Shown: positions 17,184 to 26,258, numbered from the stretch's first letter. The stretch: 64,000 bases of DNA from Gemmobacter sp034519525 (GCA_034519525.1 JAXHOJ010000015.1:1-64000), one strand, 5' to 3'. Made by a program: numbers and translations. The notes: generated from the letters alone by a model not told the origin.

Positions 17184-18071
17184 ATGCGACTCATGAAGAA
17201 CCTTTGCGGTTTCGCTCTGGGCATGACCGCCGCGGGTGCGGCTTTTGCGCAGGAACTGCCGGTGATCGGCCGCCCGGTGGACGGAAAGCTGGGGTTCCAG
17301 CCGCCCGCCACCGAACTGGCCCGCGAGCTGCAGTGGCTGGACCATTTCCTGCTGTATATCATCACTGCCATCGTGATCTTCGTCACGGCGCTGATGATCT
17401 ACAGCTTTGTGCGCTTCAACCGCCGCGCAAATCCGAAGCCTGCGACCTTCACCCATAACACCCCGGTCGAAATCGTCTGGACCGTGGTTCCGATCCTGAT
17501 TCTGGTCGTGATCGGCGCCTTCTCGCTGCCGGTGCTGTTCAAGCAGCAGGAAATCCCGGAGGCGGATATCACCATCAAGGTGACCGGCTACCAGTGGTAC
17601 TGGGGCTATGAATATGTGCAGGACGGCATCACGCCGGAAGAAGAAGGCGCCGAGCCGGTGGCCTTTGAATCCTTCCTGCTGCAGAAAGATCAGCTGGCCG
17701 AATATGGCTACAGCGAAGGTGACTGGCTGCTGGCCACCGATACCGCCATCGTTCTGCCCATCGGCAAGACTGTCGTGATGCAGGTGACGGCGGCGGATGT
17801 GATCCACTCCTGGACGATCCCGGCATTCGGCGTGAAGCAGGATGCGGTCCCCGGCCGTCTGGCCCAGCTGTGGTTCAAGGCTGATACCGAAGGTGTGTTC
17901 TTCGGCCAGTGCTCCGAACTCTGCGGCAAGGACCATGCCTATATGCCGATCACTGTGAAGGTCGTGTCGGAAGAGCGTTACGCCGCCTGGCTGGCACAGG
18001 CCAAGGAAGGCAATGTGCAGCTTTCGTCGATCACAGCACCGCAAACCATTCAGGTCGCGGCCAACAACTGA
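17184..18071 (+). CDS. ctaC: Cytochrome c oxidase subunit II (aa3 type)
   Basis: Carries the CuA centre that receives electrons from cytochrome c. The 295-residue precursor has a signal peptide ending AAGAAFAQ, two transmembrane helices (around LYIITAIVIFVTALMIYSF and VWTVVPILILVVIGAF) and a periplasmic cupredoxin domain. The aromatic YQWYWGYEY segment and the CuA ligands in HSWTIPAFG and CSELCGKDHAYMP are all present. It opens the cta gene cluster. Subunit I is not in the window, which is usual for this family where ctaD is elsewhere. Confidence 0.96.
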   Translation: MRLMKNLCGFALGMTAAGAAFAQELPVIGRPVDGKLGFQPPATELARELQWLDHFLLYIITAIVIFVTALMIYSFVRFNRRANPKPATFTHNTPVEIVWTVVPILILVVIGAFSLPVLFKQQEIPEADITIKVTGYQWYWGYEYVQDGITPEEEGAEPVAFESFLLQKDQLAEYGYSEGDWLLATDTAIVLPIGKTVVMQVTAADVIHSWTIPAFGVKQDAVPGRLAQLWFKADTEGVFFGQCSELCGKDHAYMPITVKVVSEERYAAWLAQAKEGNVQLSSITAPQTIQVAANN

Positions 18072-18144
18072 TCCGCAGACACGAAGGCAGGCAGACGGCG
18101 CGGGCATGGCCTGCGCCGTCTGATCCAACCGAAGGACGACGAAG

Positions 18145-19089
18145 ATGAGCGACACGAACGCCAATGGCATGAGCGAGACAGCACCGCTGGAAGCGGGCTT
18201 TGGCGATTACGTCGCCCTGCTGAAGCCGCGCGTCATGTCGCTGGTGGTGTTCACCGCCTTGGTGGGCCTGCTTGTGGCGCCTGTGTCTGTGCATCCCTTC
18301 GTGGCCTTCACCAGCGTCTTGTTCATTGCGCTGGGGGCAGGGGCCTCGGGCGCGCTGAACATGTGGTGGGATGCCGATATCGACGCGGTGATGCGCCGCA
18401 CGCAAAGCCGCCCGATCCCTTCCGGCCGGGTGCAGCCCGGCGAGGCTTTGGGCATTGGCATCGCGCTTTCGGGGCTTTCGGTGATGATGCTGGCGCTGGC
18501 TGCCAACTGGCAGGCGGCGGCGCTGCTGGCCTTCACCATCTTCTTCTACGCCGTGGTCTATTCGATGTGGCTGAAACGCTCGACGCCGCAGAACATCGTG
18601 ATCGGCGGCGCGGCGGGGGCTTTCCCGCCGATGATCGGCTGGGCGGCGGCGACCGGGTCGGTTTCGCTGGAAGCCTGCCTGATGTTCCTGCTGATCTTCA
18701 TGTGGACGCCGCCGCATTTCTGGGCGCTGGCGCTGTTCATGAACGGCGATTACGAAAAGGCGGGCGTGCCGATGCTGACCGTGACGCATGGCAAGCGCGT
18801 CACCCGCAATCACATTCTGGCCTATACGGTTGCCCTGGTGCCGGTGGCGATTGGCGCGGGCTTTACCGCGATTGGCGGCCCGGTCTATCTGGCGGTATCG
18901 GCTGTGCTGAACCTGGGCTTCCTCTGGGGCGCCTGGCGGATCTGGCAGCGCGATGAGACGCAGGCCGAAGCCGATGGCTATGCAACCGAAAAGTCGGTGT
19001 TCAAATTCTCGCTGCTGTATCTTTTCCTGCATTTCGGGGCGTTTCTGGCAGAAGCCGCGCTGAAACCCTGGGGCCTGGGAGGCTGGTAA
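18145..19089 (+). CDS. ctaB: Protoheme IX farnesyltransferase
   Basis: Makes heme O from heme B and farnesyl diphosphate, the first step towards heme A of the oxidase. The 314-residue membrane protein has LLKPRVMSLVVFTA, the prenyl-binding NMWWDADIDAVMRRTQSRP signature and KRSTPQNIVIGGAAGAFPP, with about nine hydrophobic segments. It follows ctaC by 73 bases and precedes the small CtaF-like gene by one base. Confidence 0.95.
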   Translation: MSDTNANGMSETAPLEAGFGDYVALLKPRVMSLVVFTALVGLLVAPVSVHPFVAFTSVLFIALGAGASGALNMWWDADIDAVMRRTQSRPIPSGRVQPGEALGIGIALSGLSVMMLALAANWQAAALLAFTIFFYAVVYSMWLKRSTPQNIVIGGAAGAFPPMIGWAAATGSVSLEACLMFLLIFMWTPPHFWALALFMNGDYEKAGVPMLTVTHGKRVTRNHILAYTVALVPVAIGAGFTAIGGPVYLAVSAVLNLGFLWGAWRIWQRDETQAEADGYATEKSVFKFSLLYLFLHFGAFLAEAALKPWGLGGW

Positions 19090-19090
19090 G

Positions 19091-19288
19091 ATGGTATTCA
19101 AACCGGAACATGAAATCTACAAACGCCGTTTTGGCCGCAATGTCGGTCTGGGCGTCGTGCTGGTGGCCTTTGTCGTTCTGGTCTTCGGCCTGACGGTGGT
19201 GAAGGTGACCAACGGGGATCCGATGCAGGGTTTCGATCATGTGGTGCGGCCGGAAATGACGCCCGCCGAACCGGCGACGGGTGGCTGA
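19091..19288 (+). CDS. Small single-pass membrane protein of the cta cluster
   Basis: A 65-residue protein with a basic N-terminus (HEIYKRRFGRN), one transmembrane segment (about residues 18-40, VGLGVVLVAFVVLVFGLTVVKV) and a short periplasmic tail. A small gene at this position is found in other cta clusters of the family and is often labelled CoxF/CtaF-like; its role in oxidase assembly is inferred from context only. One base separates it from ctaB and three bases from ctaG. Confidence 0.8.
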   Translation: MVFKPEHEIYKRRFGRNVGLGVVLVAFVVLVFGLTVVKVTNGDPMQGFDHVVRPEMTPAEPATGG

Positions 19289-19291
19289 TCC

Positions 19292-19879
19292 ATGGCGATG
19301 ACCCCGCAAAAGAAAACCGGCTTCCTGCTGCTGGGTGTGGCGGCCACCATGCTGAGCCTCAGCTTCGCGGCCGTGCCCTTCTACGACTGGTTCTGCCGCG
19401 TGACCGGCTTTGGCGGTACCACCTCGGTGGCGGCCCAGGGATCGGATCTGGTGCTGGACCGCACGGTCCTGGTGCGGTTCGATGCGTCGAAAGAGGCGGG
19501 GATGCCTTGGGACTTCAAGCCCCAGCAACATTCGATGCGGATCCGCATCGGGGAAACCGGGCTTGCCTTCTATGAGGCGCATAACCCCACCGCCGAGACC
19601 GTGGCAGGCACCGCCAGCTATAATGTGACGCCCGATTCCGCCGGCGGCTATTTCACCAAGATCGACTGTTTCTGCTTCCAGATGCAGGTGCTGGCCCCCG
19701 GCGAAACCGCCATCATGCCGGTGTCCTTCTATGTCGACCCTGAAATGGTGAAAGACCGCGAAGGCAAGTTCGTGCGCGAAATCACCCTGTCCTATACTTT
19801 CCACAGAACCGAGATCCCGGCCGAACAGGCGGCACTTGCCCCTGCGGGGGAAGACGCAGCCTCCGGCGCCGTAAACTGA
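19292..19879 (+). CDS. ctaG: Cytochrome c oxidase assembly protein CtaG (Cox11)
   Basis: Delivers copper to the CuB site of subunit I. The 195-residue protein has one N-terminal membrane anchor (TGFLLLGVAATMLSLSFAAVP), followed by FYDWFCRVTGFGGTT and a periplasmic immunoglobulin-like domain. The copper-binding motif KIDCFCFQMQ is intact, as is PVSFYVDPEM. It sits within the cta cluster, 20 bases before ctaE. Confidence 0.95.
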   Translation: MAMTPQKKTGFLLLGVAATMLSLSFAAVPFYDWFCRVTGFGGTTSVAAQGSDLVLDRTVLVRFDASKEAGMPWDFKPQQHSMRIRIGETGLAFYEAHNPTAETVAGTASYNVTPDSAGGYFTKIDCFCFQMQVLAPGETAIMPVSFYVDPEMVKDREGKFVREITLSYTFHRTEIPAEQAALAPAGEDAASGAVN

Positions 19880-19899
19880 CAAGAAACGAGGGAACCCAA

Positions 19900-20700
19900 A
19901 TGGCCCACGCCAAGAACCACGATTACCATGTTCTGCCACCGTCGATCTGGCCTTTCCTCGGCTCGGTTGGCGCTTTCATCATGCTGTTCGGCGCGACCAT
20001 CTGGATGCACGGCCAGGCCCCCTGGATGGGGCTGATCGGCCTTGTCATGGTGCTGTATGTCATGTTCGGCTGGTGGGCCGATGTGGTCTCCGAAGCCCAG
20101 GCGGGCGACCACACCCCGGTGGTGAAGATCGGCCTGCGCTATGGCTTCATCATGTTCATCATGTCCGAAGTCATGTTCTTCTCGGCATGGTTCTGGAGCT
20201 TCTTCAAACACGCGCTCTATCCGATGGGGCCGATGTCGCCCATCGTCGATGGCGTCTTCCCGCCGGAAGGCATCCAGACTTTTGATCCCTGGCACCTGCC
20301 GCTGATCAACACGCTGATCCTGCTGTGTTCCGGCTGTGCCGCCACCTGGGCGCACCATGCCCTGGCGCATGAGAACAACCGCAAGGATCTGATCAACGGC
20401 CTGGCGCTGTCGATCGTGCTGGGGGTGGTTTTCACCTTCTTCCAGGCCTATGAATACAGCCATGCCGCCTTCGGTTTTGCAGGCAACATCTATGGCGCCA
20501 ACTTCTTCATGGCGACCGGCTTCCACGGCTTCCACGTCGTGATCGGCACGATCTTCCTGTTCGTCTGCCTGATCCGCGCGCTGAAAGGTCATTTCACGCC
20601 CGAAGCCCATATCGGCTTTGAAGCGGCGGCCTGGTACTGGCACTTTGTCGATGTGGTCTGGCTGTTCCTGTTTGCCTCGATCTACGTCTGGGGTCAGTGA
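19900..20700 (+). CDS. ctaE: Cytochrome c oxidase subunit III
   Basis: A 266-residue protein with seven hydrophobic segments, starting MAHAKNHDYHVLPPSIWPF. Family hallmarks include GFIMFIMSEVMFFSAWFW, the acidic residue region, FFMATGFHGFHVVIGT and WYWHFVDVVWLFLF near the C-terminus. Subunit III stabilises proton uptake by subunit I. A hairpin terminator follows before surf1. Confidence 0.96.
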   Translation: MAHAKNHDYHVLPPSIWPFLGSVGAFIMLFGATIWMHGQAPWMGLIGLVMVLYVMFGWWADVVSEAQAGDHTPVVKIGLRYGFIMFIMSEVMFFSAWFWSFFKHALYPMGPMSPIVDGVFPPEGIQTFDPWHLPLINTLILLCSGCAATWAHHALAHENNRKDLINGLALSIVLGVVFTFFQAYEYSHAAFGFAGNIYGANFFMATGFHGFHVVIGTIFLFVCLIRALKGHFTPEAHIGFEAAAWYWHFVDVVWLFLFASIYVWGQ

Positions 20701-20743
20701 TTTTCGCGCGTGGCGGGGCAACCCGCCACCTGCACCCCTCGTG

Positions 20744-20776
20744 AAGCGCGGGCCTTGCAGAAGGCGCGCGCTTTTT
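20744..20776 (+). terminator. Terminator between ctaE and surf1
   Basis: AAGCGCGGGCCTT and AAGGCGCGCGCTT form a 13-base stem with one mismatch around the loop GCAG, followed by a run of T. A second perfect hairpin, GTGGCGGG-GCAA-CCCGCCAC, lies at 20710-20729. It could cut transcription of surf1 relative to ctaE. Confidence 0.7.
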
Positions 20777-20809
20777 CCAGTGCATCGGCCAGCGATGCCG
20801 CCCACCTGA

Positions 20810-21484
20810 GTGTACAGGTCCCGCCGCTATATCCTGCCCTTGCTGTTCGGCCTGATCGGTGCCGCCATCCTGATCGGTCTTGGCAGCTGGCAGGTGGGCC
20901 GCCTGCACTGGAAGCAGGATATTCTGGCCGCGATCGATGCAAAGATCATGGCCCCCCCGGTGGCGCTGCCCGCCACCCCGGGCGAAGCCGACCGTTATCT
21001 GCCGGTGCAGGCCGAAGGCCGCCTGACGGGCGAGGGGTTGCGGGTTCTGGCCTCGCGCAAGTTGATCGGCGCGGGCTACCGCGAAATTGCGGTGCTTGAA
21101 ACGGGCGGGCGCAGGGTCTTGGTGGATCTGGGGTTTCTGCGCCGAAGGCACCGCGCTGTAGCCCTGCGCCGAAGGTGCCGGTCCAGCGTCATCGGCAACC
21201 TGCACTGGCCCGCCGAGGTGGACAGCTTCACCCCGGCGCCGGACCTGGCGAAGGGGCTGTGGTTTGCCCGCGATGTGCCCGCCATGGCGCAGGCCCTGAA
21301 TACCGAACCCGTGCTCATCATCGCCCGCGCGCCGGTGGTGCCAGAGGCCGAACCCCTGCCGGTGGATGCCTCGGCCATCCCGAATGATCATCTGGGCTAT
21401 GCAATCACATGGTTTTCGCTCGCGGCTGTCTGGCTGGGGATGACAGTTCTGTTTCTGTGGCGTATCAACCGGCGGAAAGCATGA
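20810..21484 (+). CDS. SURF1 family oxidase assembly protein
   Basis: SURF1 helps insert heme A into subunit I. The 224-residue protein has the classic topology: an N-terminal helix (PLLFGLIGAAILIGLGSWQVGRL), a periplasmic loop and a C-terminal helix (YAITWFSLAAVWLGMTVLFLW), with RYLPVQAEGR and NDHLGYAITWF as signatures. The frame starts at GTG 20810. Residues around 110-125 (LRRRHRAVALRRRCRSS) do not fit the family. Reading other frames recovers a normal segment (AEGTAL then SPAPKVPVQ), which implies three separate one-base insertions near 21140, 21159 and 21186 that cancel out. Confidence 0.88.
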   Translation: MYRSRRYILPLLFGLIGAAILIGLGSWQVGRLHWKQDILAAIDAKIMAPPVALPATPGEADRYLPVQAEGRLTGEGLRVLASRKLIGAGYREIAVLETGGRRVLVDLGFLRRRHRAVALRRRCRSSVIGNLHWPAEVDSFTPAPDLAKGLWFARDVPAMAQALNTEPVLIIARAPVVPEAEPLPVDASAIPNDHLGYAITWFSLAAVWLGMTVLFLWRINRRKA

Positions 21485-21493
21485 GGCGAGGAA

Positions 21494-22879
21494 ATGCACT
21501 ATATCTCGACCCGCGGGCAGGCGCCCGTTCTGACCTTCGGCGAAGCCATGATGACGGGCCTCGCCCGGGACGGCGGGCTTTACGTTCCTGAAACCGTGCC
21601 GCAGTTCAGCGCCGAAGAAATCGCGGCGCTGGCCGGGCTGCCTTATGAAGAGATCGCCTTCCGCGTCATGCGCCCGTTCATGGGCGATACCTTCAGCGAT
21701 GATGAATTCCGCCGCCTGATCGGCAATGCCTATGCGGGCTTCGGCCATGCCGCCCGCGCGCCGCTGGTGCAGATCGGCCCCAACCATTTCCTGCTGGAGC
21801 TGTTCCACGGCCCGACCCTGGCCTTCAAGGATTTCGCCATGCAGCTCATCGGGCAGATGATGCAGGCGGCGCTGGCGAAGACGGGCGAGCGGATCACGAT
21901 TGTCGGCGCGACCAGCGGCGATACCGGATCGGCGGCGATCGAGGCGTTTCGCAGTCTGGCCAATGTCGATGTGTTCATCCTCTTCCCGCATGGCCGGGTG
22001 TCCGAGGTGCAGCGGCGCCAGATGACCACGCCCGGCGAGGCCAATGTTCATGCGCTGGCGATGGATGGCGATTTCGACGATTGCCAGGCCCGGGTGAAGG
22101 ACATGTTCAACGATTTCGCCTTCCGCGATGGCGTGCGGCTGGCGGGGGTGAACAGCATCAACTGGGCACGGGTTCTGGCGCAGGTGGTCTATTACTTCTC
22201 CAGCGCCGTGTCGCTGGGGGCACCGCATCGCAAAGTGTCGTTCACCGTGCCGACCGGCAATTTCGGCGATATCTTCGCAGGTTATATCGCGCGCAAGATG
22301 GGCCTGCCCATCGACCGGCTGGTGATCGCTACCAACCAGAACGACATTCTGGACCGCGCGCTGAAATCCGGCGCCTATGAAACCAACGGGGTGAAAGCCT
22401 CGATCTCGCCCTCGATGGATATCCAGGTCTCGTCCAACTTCGAACGCGCGCTGTTTGATGCCTATGGGCGTGACGGCGCCGCCGTGGCCACGCTGATGGC
22501 CGAAATGAAGGCGGGCGGCTTCCACATCAGCCAGGGCGCGCTGGAAATGCTGCGCGGCACCTTCGCTTCGGGCCGCTGTTCCGAAGAAGAAACCGTAGCC
22601 ACGATCAAGGCGCAATATGCCGCCACGGGCGAGGTTCTGTGCCCCCATTCCGCCGTGGGCGTGAAGGTGGCCGAAGATCATCTGGGCGACAGCCCGATGA
22701 TTACCCTTGCCACGGCGCATCCCGCCAAATTCCCCGATGCGGTTGAATCCGCCATGGGCCAGCGCCCGGCCCTGCCGCAGCGCATGTCGGATCTGTTCGA
22801 ACGGGCCGAGCGTGTGACGCGCGTGCCCAATGATCTGGAAGCCCTTGAAACCCTCGTCCGCGAAAGGATCGCGCATTGA
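21494..22879 (+). CDS. thrC: Threonine synthase
   Basis: Converts O-phosphohomoserine to threonine with pyridoxal phosphate. The 461-residue protein starts MHYISTRGQAPVLTFGEAM, has the PLP-lysine motif GPTLAFKDFAMQ, GATSGDTGSAAIEAFR and FTVPTGNFGDIFAGY. Length fits the class of long bacterial and fungal enzymes. It begins ten bases after surf1 and overlaps the M16 peptidase start by four bases (TTGA). Confidence 0.95.
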   Translation: MHYISTRGQAPVLTFGEAMMTGLARDGGLYVPETVPQFSAEEIAALAGLPYEEIAFRVMRPFMGDTFSDDEFRRLIGNAYAGFGHAARAPLVQIGPNHFLLELFHGPTLAFKDFAMQLIGQMMQAALAKTGERITIVGATSGDTGSAAIEAFRSLANVDVFILFPHGRVSEVQRRQMTTPGEANVHALAMDGDFDDCQARVKDMFNDFAFRDGVRLAGVNSINWARVLAQVVYYFSSAVSLGAPHRKVSFTVPTGNFGDIFAGYIARKMGLPIDRLVIATNQNDILDRALKSGAYETNGVKASISPSMDIQVSSNFERALFDAYGRDGAAVATLMAEMKAGGFHISQGALEMLRGTFASGRCSEEETVATIKAQYAATGEVLCPHSAVGVKVAEDHLGDSPMITLATAHPAKFPDAVESAMGQRPALPQRMSDLFERAERVTRVPNDLEALETLVRERIAH

Positions 22880-24135
22880 CAGTTCGCATTGCCACCCTGC
22901 CGAATGGATTCCGCATCGTGACGGAACACATGCCGGGGCTGAAGTCTGCCTCGGTCGGCGTCTGGGTGACGGCGGGGGGGCGGCACGAAACCGCCGCGCA
23001 GAATGGCATTGCGCATTTTCTGGAACATATGGCCTTCAAGGGCACGGCGCGGCGCAATTCGCTACAGATCGCCGAAGCGATCGAGGATGTGGGCGGCTAT
23101 ATCAACGCCTATACCTCAAAGGAGATGACGGCCTATTACGCCCGTGTCCTGTCTGCGGATGTGGAACTGGCGCTGGATGTGATTTCCGACATCGTGCTGA
23201 ACCCGCTGTTCGATCTGAAAGAGATCGAGACGGAACGCCATGTGATCCTGCAGGAAATCGGGCAATCGCTGGATACGCCTGATGACATCATCTTTGATTG
23301 GCTGCAGGAAGTCAGCTACCCCGATCAGCCGTTTGGGCGCACCATCCTTGGCCCGGCGGAACGGGTTTCGGGCTTCTCGCGCGATGATCTGGTGCAGTTC
23401 GTGCAACAGCATTACGGGCCGGATCAGATGATCCTCGCCGCTGCGGGCGGCGTCGATCACGATGCCATCGTGGCACAGGCCACCGCGATCTTCGGCCATC
23501 TGAAACCCGTGGGCGCCCCCAGCATCGAACTGGCCCGTTTCGGCGGCGGCGAGCGGCGCGAGGTCAAGGATCTGGAACAGGTCCATTTCGCACTCGCCTT
23601 CGAGGCTCCGGGCTATCGCGACCCCGATGTATACACCGCACAGGTCTATTCCACGGCCATGGGCGGCGGCATGTCCTCGCGGCTGTTCCAGAAGATCCGC
23701 GAAGAGCGGGGGCTGTGCTATTCGATCTTCGCACAATCCGGCGCTTACGAGGATACCGGCTCGATCACCGTCTATGCGGGCACCTCCGCCGAGGAAATCG
23801 GGGATCTGACGCAGCTGACCATTGCGGAACTGAAACGCGCCGCCGATGACATGACCGATGCCGAGGTGGCCCGGGCAAGGGCACAGCTGAAGGCGGGCCT
23901 GCTGATGGGGCTGGAAAGCCCGTCCAGCCGCGCCGAACGCAATGCGCGGCTGCTGTCGATCTGGGGCCGGGTGCTGGATGTGGACGAGGCTGTGGCGCGG
24001 ATTGATGCCGTGGGCACCGCCGATGTGCGCGCCTATGCAGGCAAACTGGCCGGTGCGCGGGCTGCGCTTGCGCTTTATGGCCCCGTCAGCGCCGCCCCGG
24101 ATCTTGAGGCGATCCGGAAAGGGCTTGCCGCCTGA
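22876..24135 (+). CDS. M16 family zinc peptidase (processing-peptidase-like)
   Basis: A 419-residue M16 metallopeptidase with the inverted zinc motif HFLEHMAFKGT and the downstream Glu in the GGYINAYTSKEMTAYYARVL region. It resembles the beta subunit of mitochondrial processing peptidase, and the C-terminal half carries the LLMGLESPSSRAERNA segment. No signal peptide, so probably cytosolic. TTG is the start, overlapping the thrC stop, which implies translational coupling. The thrC-M16-acetyltransferase order is common in Rhodobacteraceae. Confidence 0.93.
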   Translation: MTVRIATLPNGFRIVTEHMPGLKSASVGVWVTAGGRHETAAQNGIAHFLEHMAFKGTARRNSLQIAEAIEDVGGYINAYTSKEMTAYYARVLSADVELALDVISDIVLNPLFDLKEIETERHVILQEIGQSLDTPDDIIFDWLQEVSYPDQPFGRTILGPAERVSGFSRDDLVQFVQQHYGPDQMILAAAGGVDHDAIVAQATAIFGHLKPVGAPSIELARFGGGERREVKDLEQVHFALAFEAPGYRDPDVYTAQVYSTAMGGGMSSRLFQKIREERGLCYSIFAQSGAYEDTGSITVYAGTSAEEIGDLTQLTIAELKRAADDMTDAEVARARAQLKAGLLMGLESPSSRAERNARLLSIWGRVLDVDEAVARIDAVGTADVRAYAGKLAGARAALALYGPVSAAPDLEAIRKGLAA

Positions 24136-24719
24136 TGCTGCCCTTTCGCCGCCGCGTCCGCGTCGAGACGGAGCGCCTGACGCTCCGCCCGCCGGAACAT
24201 GGCGATTACCGGGCCTGGGCCGATCTGCGCGAATCCAGTGCCGGATTTCTGATCCCGTGGGAGCCGCTCTGGACGGCCGATCACCTCAGCCGCAAGGCAT
24301 TCACCAATCGCGTCTACTGGTCCAAGCGGGCGATGGCGCAGGGGTCGGCCATGCCGGTTCTGCTGATCCGGCGGCAGGATCAGGCGCTGCTGGGGGCGAT
24401 CACGCTGGATAACATCCGCCGTGGCCCGGTGCAGGCGGGCACTTTGGGCTATTGGGTGGGGCAGCCCTTTGCGCGGCAGGGCTACATGCGCGAGGCGATC
24501 CTGGCCATGGTGCATTACGCATTCACCACACTGGATCTCAGCCGGGTCGAGGCCGCCTGCCTGCCGGAAAACCATGCCTCGCGCGGGGTGCTGGAACGCA
24601 CCGGCTTCAAATATGAAGGTGTGGCGCAAAGCTATCTGCAGATCGCCGGGCGCTGGCGCAACCATGTGCTTTACGCCAATCTGCGGGGCGACCGGCGTGG
24701 CCGGACAGAGATCGGCTAA
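24135..24719 (+). CDS. GNAT acetyltransferase, RimJ/RimL type
   Basis: A 194-residue acetyltransferase with TERLTLRPPEHGDY at the start, a GAITLDNIRRG beta-strand region, LGYWVGQPFARQGYMREA as the acetyl-CoA-binding motif A, and CLPENHASRGVLERTGFKYEG at the end. These are features of enzymes that acetylate ribosomal protein N-termini (RimJ/RimL), but the substrate is not known. Start and the preceding stop overlap by one base (TGATG). Confidence 0.9.
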   Translation: MLPFRRRVRVETERLTLRPPEHGDYRAWADLRESSAGFLIPWEPLWTADHLSRKAFTNRVYWSKRAMAQGSAMPVLLIRRQDQALLGAITLDNIRRGPVQAGTLGYWVGQPFARQGYMREAILAMVHYAFTTLDLSRVEAACLPENHASRGVLERTGFKYEGVAQSYLQIAGRWRNHVLYANLRGDRRGRTEIG

Positions 24720-25171
24720 CCCCGTCTCTGGCAGGCATAAAGCGTGCGGATCATCATATAGCGCCCCGAAGGATCGGCCTGTTCATAGCGGTAGGACATG
24801 CTGCCATCCGCCTGCAGCGTTCCGGTAAAGACAAACTGCATCCCCGGAATTTGGAACGGATCGCTGCTTTGCTCTGGCCCGCTGGCGATCATGTCGGCGC
24901 CCTGTGCCTGCCACTGGCCCTGGCTGCGAAACTGATGCACCCCGGCTGCCCCCGCCAGGCTGCCCTGCGCCTCGAACCGCCCGTCAGGATAGATCACCAT
25001 CATATAGTCGCGCACAAAGCCGCTGGTGCGGTTTCCCCAAGGGTCCAGTTCGGTATAGGTCATCTGGCAGGCCCATTGCCCGGCATGGCTGCCCTGTGCG
25101 GTTGCGGTCTGGGGCAGGGCAGTGGCCAGCAGCGCCACAGCGGCACAGGTGATACGCGCCCCGATTGGCAT
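24716..25171 (-). CDS. Exported protein of unknown function
   Basis: A 151-residue protein with a Sec signal (MPIGARITCAAVALLATALPQ, cleavage after ATA), two cysteines (CQMTYTELDPWG and LYACQRRG) that could pair, and beta-rich sequence such as YYMMVIYPDGRFEAQGSL and GMQFVFTGTLQADGSM. It looks like a small periplasmic beta-barrel, lipocalin- or META-like, but I cannot assign a family. Its stop overlaps that of the acetyltransferase gene by four bases, tail to tail. Confidence 0.7.
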   Translation of the reverse strand: MPIGARITCAAVALLATALPQTATAQGSHAGQWACQMTYTELDPWGNRTSGFVRDYMMVIYPDGRFEAQGSLAGAAGVHQFRSQGQWQAQGADMIASGPEQSSDPFQIPGMQFVFTGTLQADGSMSYRYEQADPSGRYMMIRTLYACQRRG

Positions 25172-25343
25172 GGCGCCCCTCCTTCTCTGGTTGAAAATGC
25201 GACAGGCAATGCGGCAAGCCTATCACGCAGCCGCCGCTTGACGAAGCACGGCCTGAACTGGCCCGCCAATGGCGGGCCGTTGACGTGACTGTGATGCCCG
25301 CTCTTGCCGCAGCGCCCTAGACTTGACGGCAGGAGGTGCCCCG

Positions 25344-26207
25344 ATGTTCAGACCCGCCGCGCTCGCCTGCCTTGCCCTTGCCGCAACCCTTGGCCCCGCG
25401 CTGGCACAGAATGTGCCGGTGCCCCGCCTGCCGGGCGAGGGGACGCCCTCGCCCGAACCCCGCCGCATCCCGTCGCATTGCATCGCGCTGGCGCAGGGGC
25501 CCACCGCCCGGTTGCACCGCGCCGCTTTCGGGGATGCCCTGGCGCAGGACAGCATCCGCCTGCATTACATCGGCCATGCCAGCTTCGCGCTGGAAACGGC
25601 AGGCGGGCTGACGGCGGTGACGGATTACACCGGCTTTACCGGCACCCGGGATTTCATTCCCGATGTGGTGACGATGAACAATGCCCACAGCACCCATTAC
25701 ACCAGCCGCCCTGATCCGCGCATCCCGCATGTGCTGCCCGGTTGGGGGGAAGGTGGCCAGCCCCGCCAGCACGAATTGGAACTGGGCGAGATGCTGGTGC
25801 GCAATGTGCCAACCGATGTGCGCGGCATGGGCGGCATCCGCCCCCATGGCAATTCGATCTTCATTTTCGAGGTGGCGGGCCTGTGCATCGGCCATCTGGG
25901 GCATCTGCATCACGAACCGGGGCCGGAAGATTACGCCATGCTCGGGCGTCTGGATGTGGTGATGGTGCCGGTGGATGGCGGCTATACGATGGATGTGGCC
26001 GTCATGGCCGATGTGATCCGCCGCCTGCGGTCTTCGGTCATCATTCCCATGCACTGGTTCTCTTATGCCGGGCTGGAGCGGTTCATCACGGAAATGGGCC
26101 CGGATTTCGCGGTGCAGCGGGTGGGCGGCCCGGCGGCCGATCTGTCGCTGGCAGGATTGCCGCAGCGCCCCACCATCCTGGTGCTGGAACCGCAGGCGAT
26201 CGACTGA
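25344..26207 (+). CDS. Exported metallo-beta-lactamase-fold protein
   Basis: A 287-residue protein with a signal peptide (LACLALAATLGPALAQ) and a UlaG/UPF0173-like metallo-beta-lactamase fold: LHYIGHASFALETAGGLTAVTD, NNAHSTHYTS, LGHLGHLHHEPGPEDYAML, VPVDGGYTMDV and IPMHWFSY. The usual metal motif H-x-H-x-D-H is changed to H-S-T-H-Y-T, so metal binding may be altered, although downstream His residues remain. AGGAGG lies eight bases before the ATG. The substrate is unknown. Confidence 0.82.
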   Translation: MFRPAALACLALAATLGPALAQNVPVPRLPGEGTPSPEPRRIPSHCIALAQGPTARLHRAAFGDALAQDSIRLHYIGHASFALETAGGLTAVTDYTGFTGTRDFIPDVVTMNNAHSTHYTSRPDPRIPHVLPGWGEGGQPRQHELELGEMLVRNVPTDVRGMGGIRPHGNSIFIFEVAGLCIGHLGHLHHEPGPEDYAMLGRLDVVMVPVDGGYTMDVAVMADVIRRLRSSVIIPMHWFSYAGLERFITEMGPDFAVQRVGGPAADLSLAGLPQRPTILVLEPQAID

Positions 26208-26258
26208 CCCCTTTCCCAGCCCCGCCTGCCGCGCTACGTCTGACGGCAGAGGTGCCCC

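Noticed and set aside
20594..22876. A 760-codon minus-strand frame
   Set aside because: Antisense to surf1 and thrC, which carry full family motifs.
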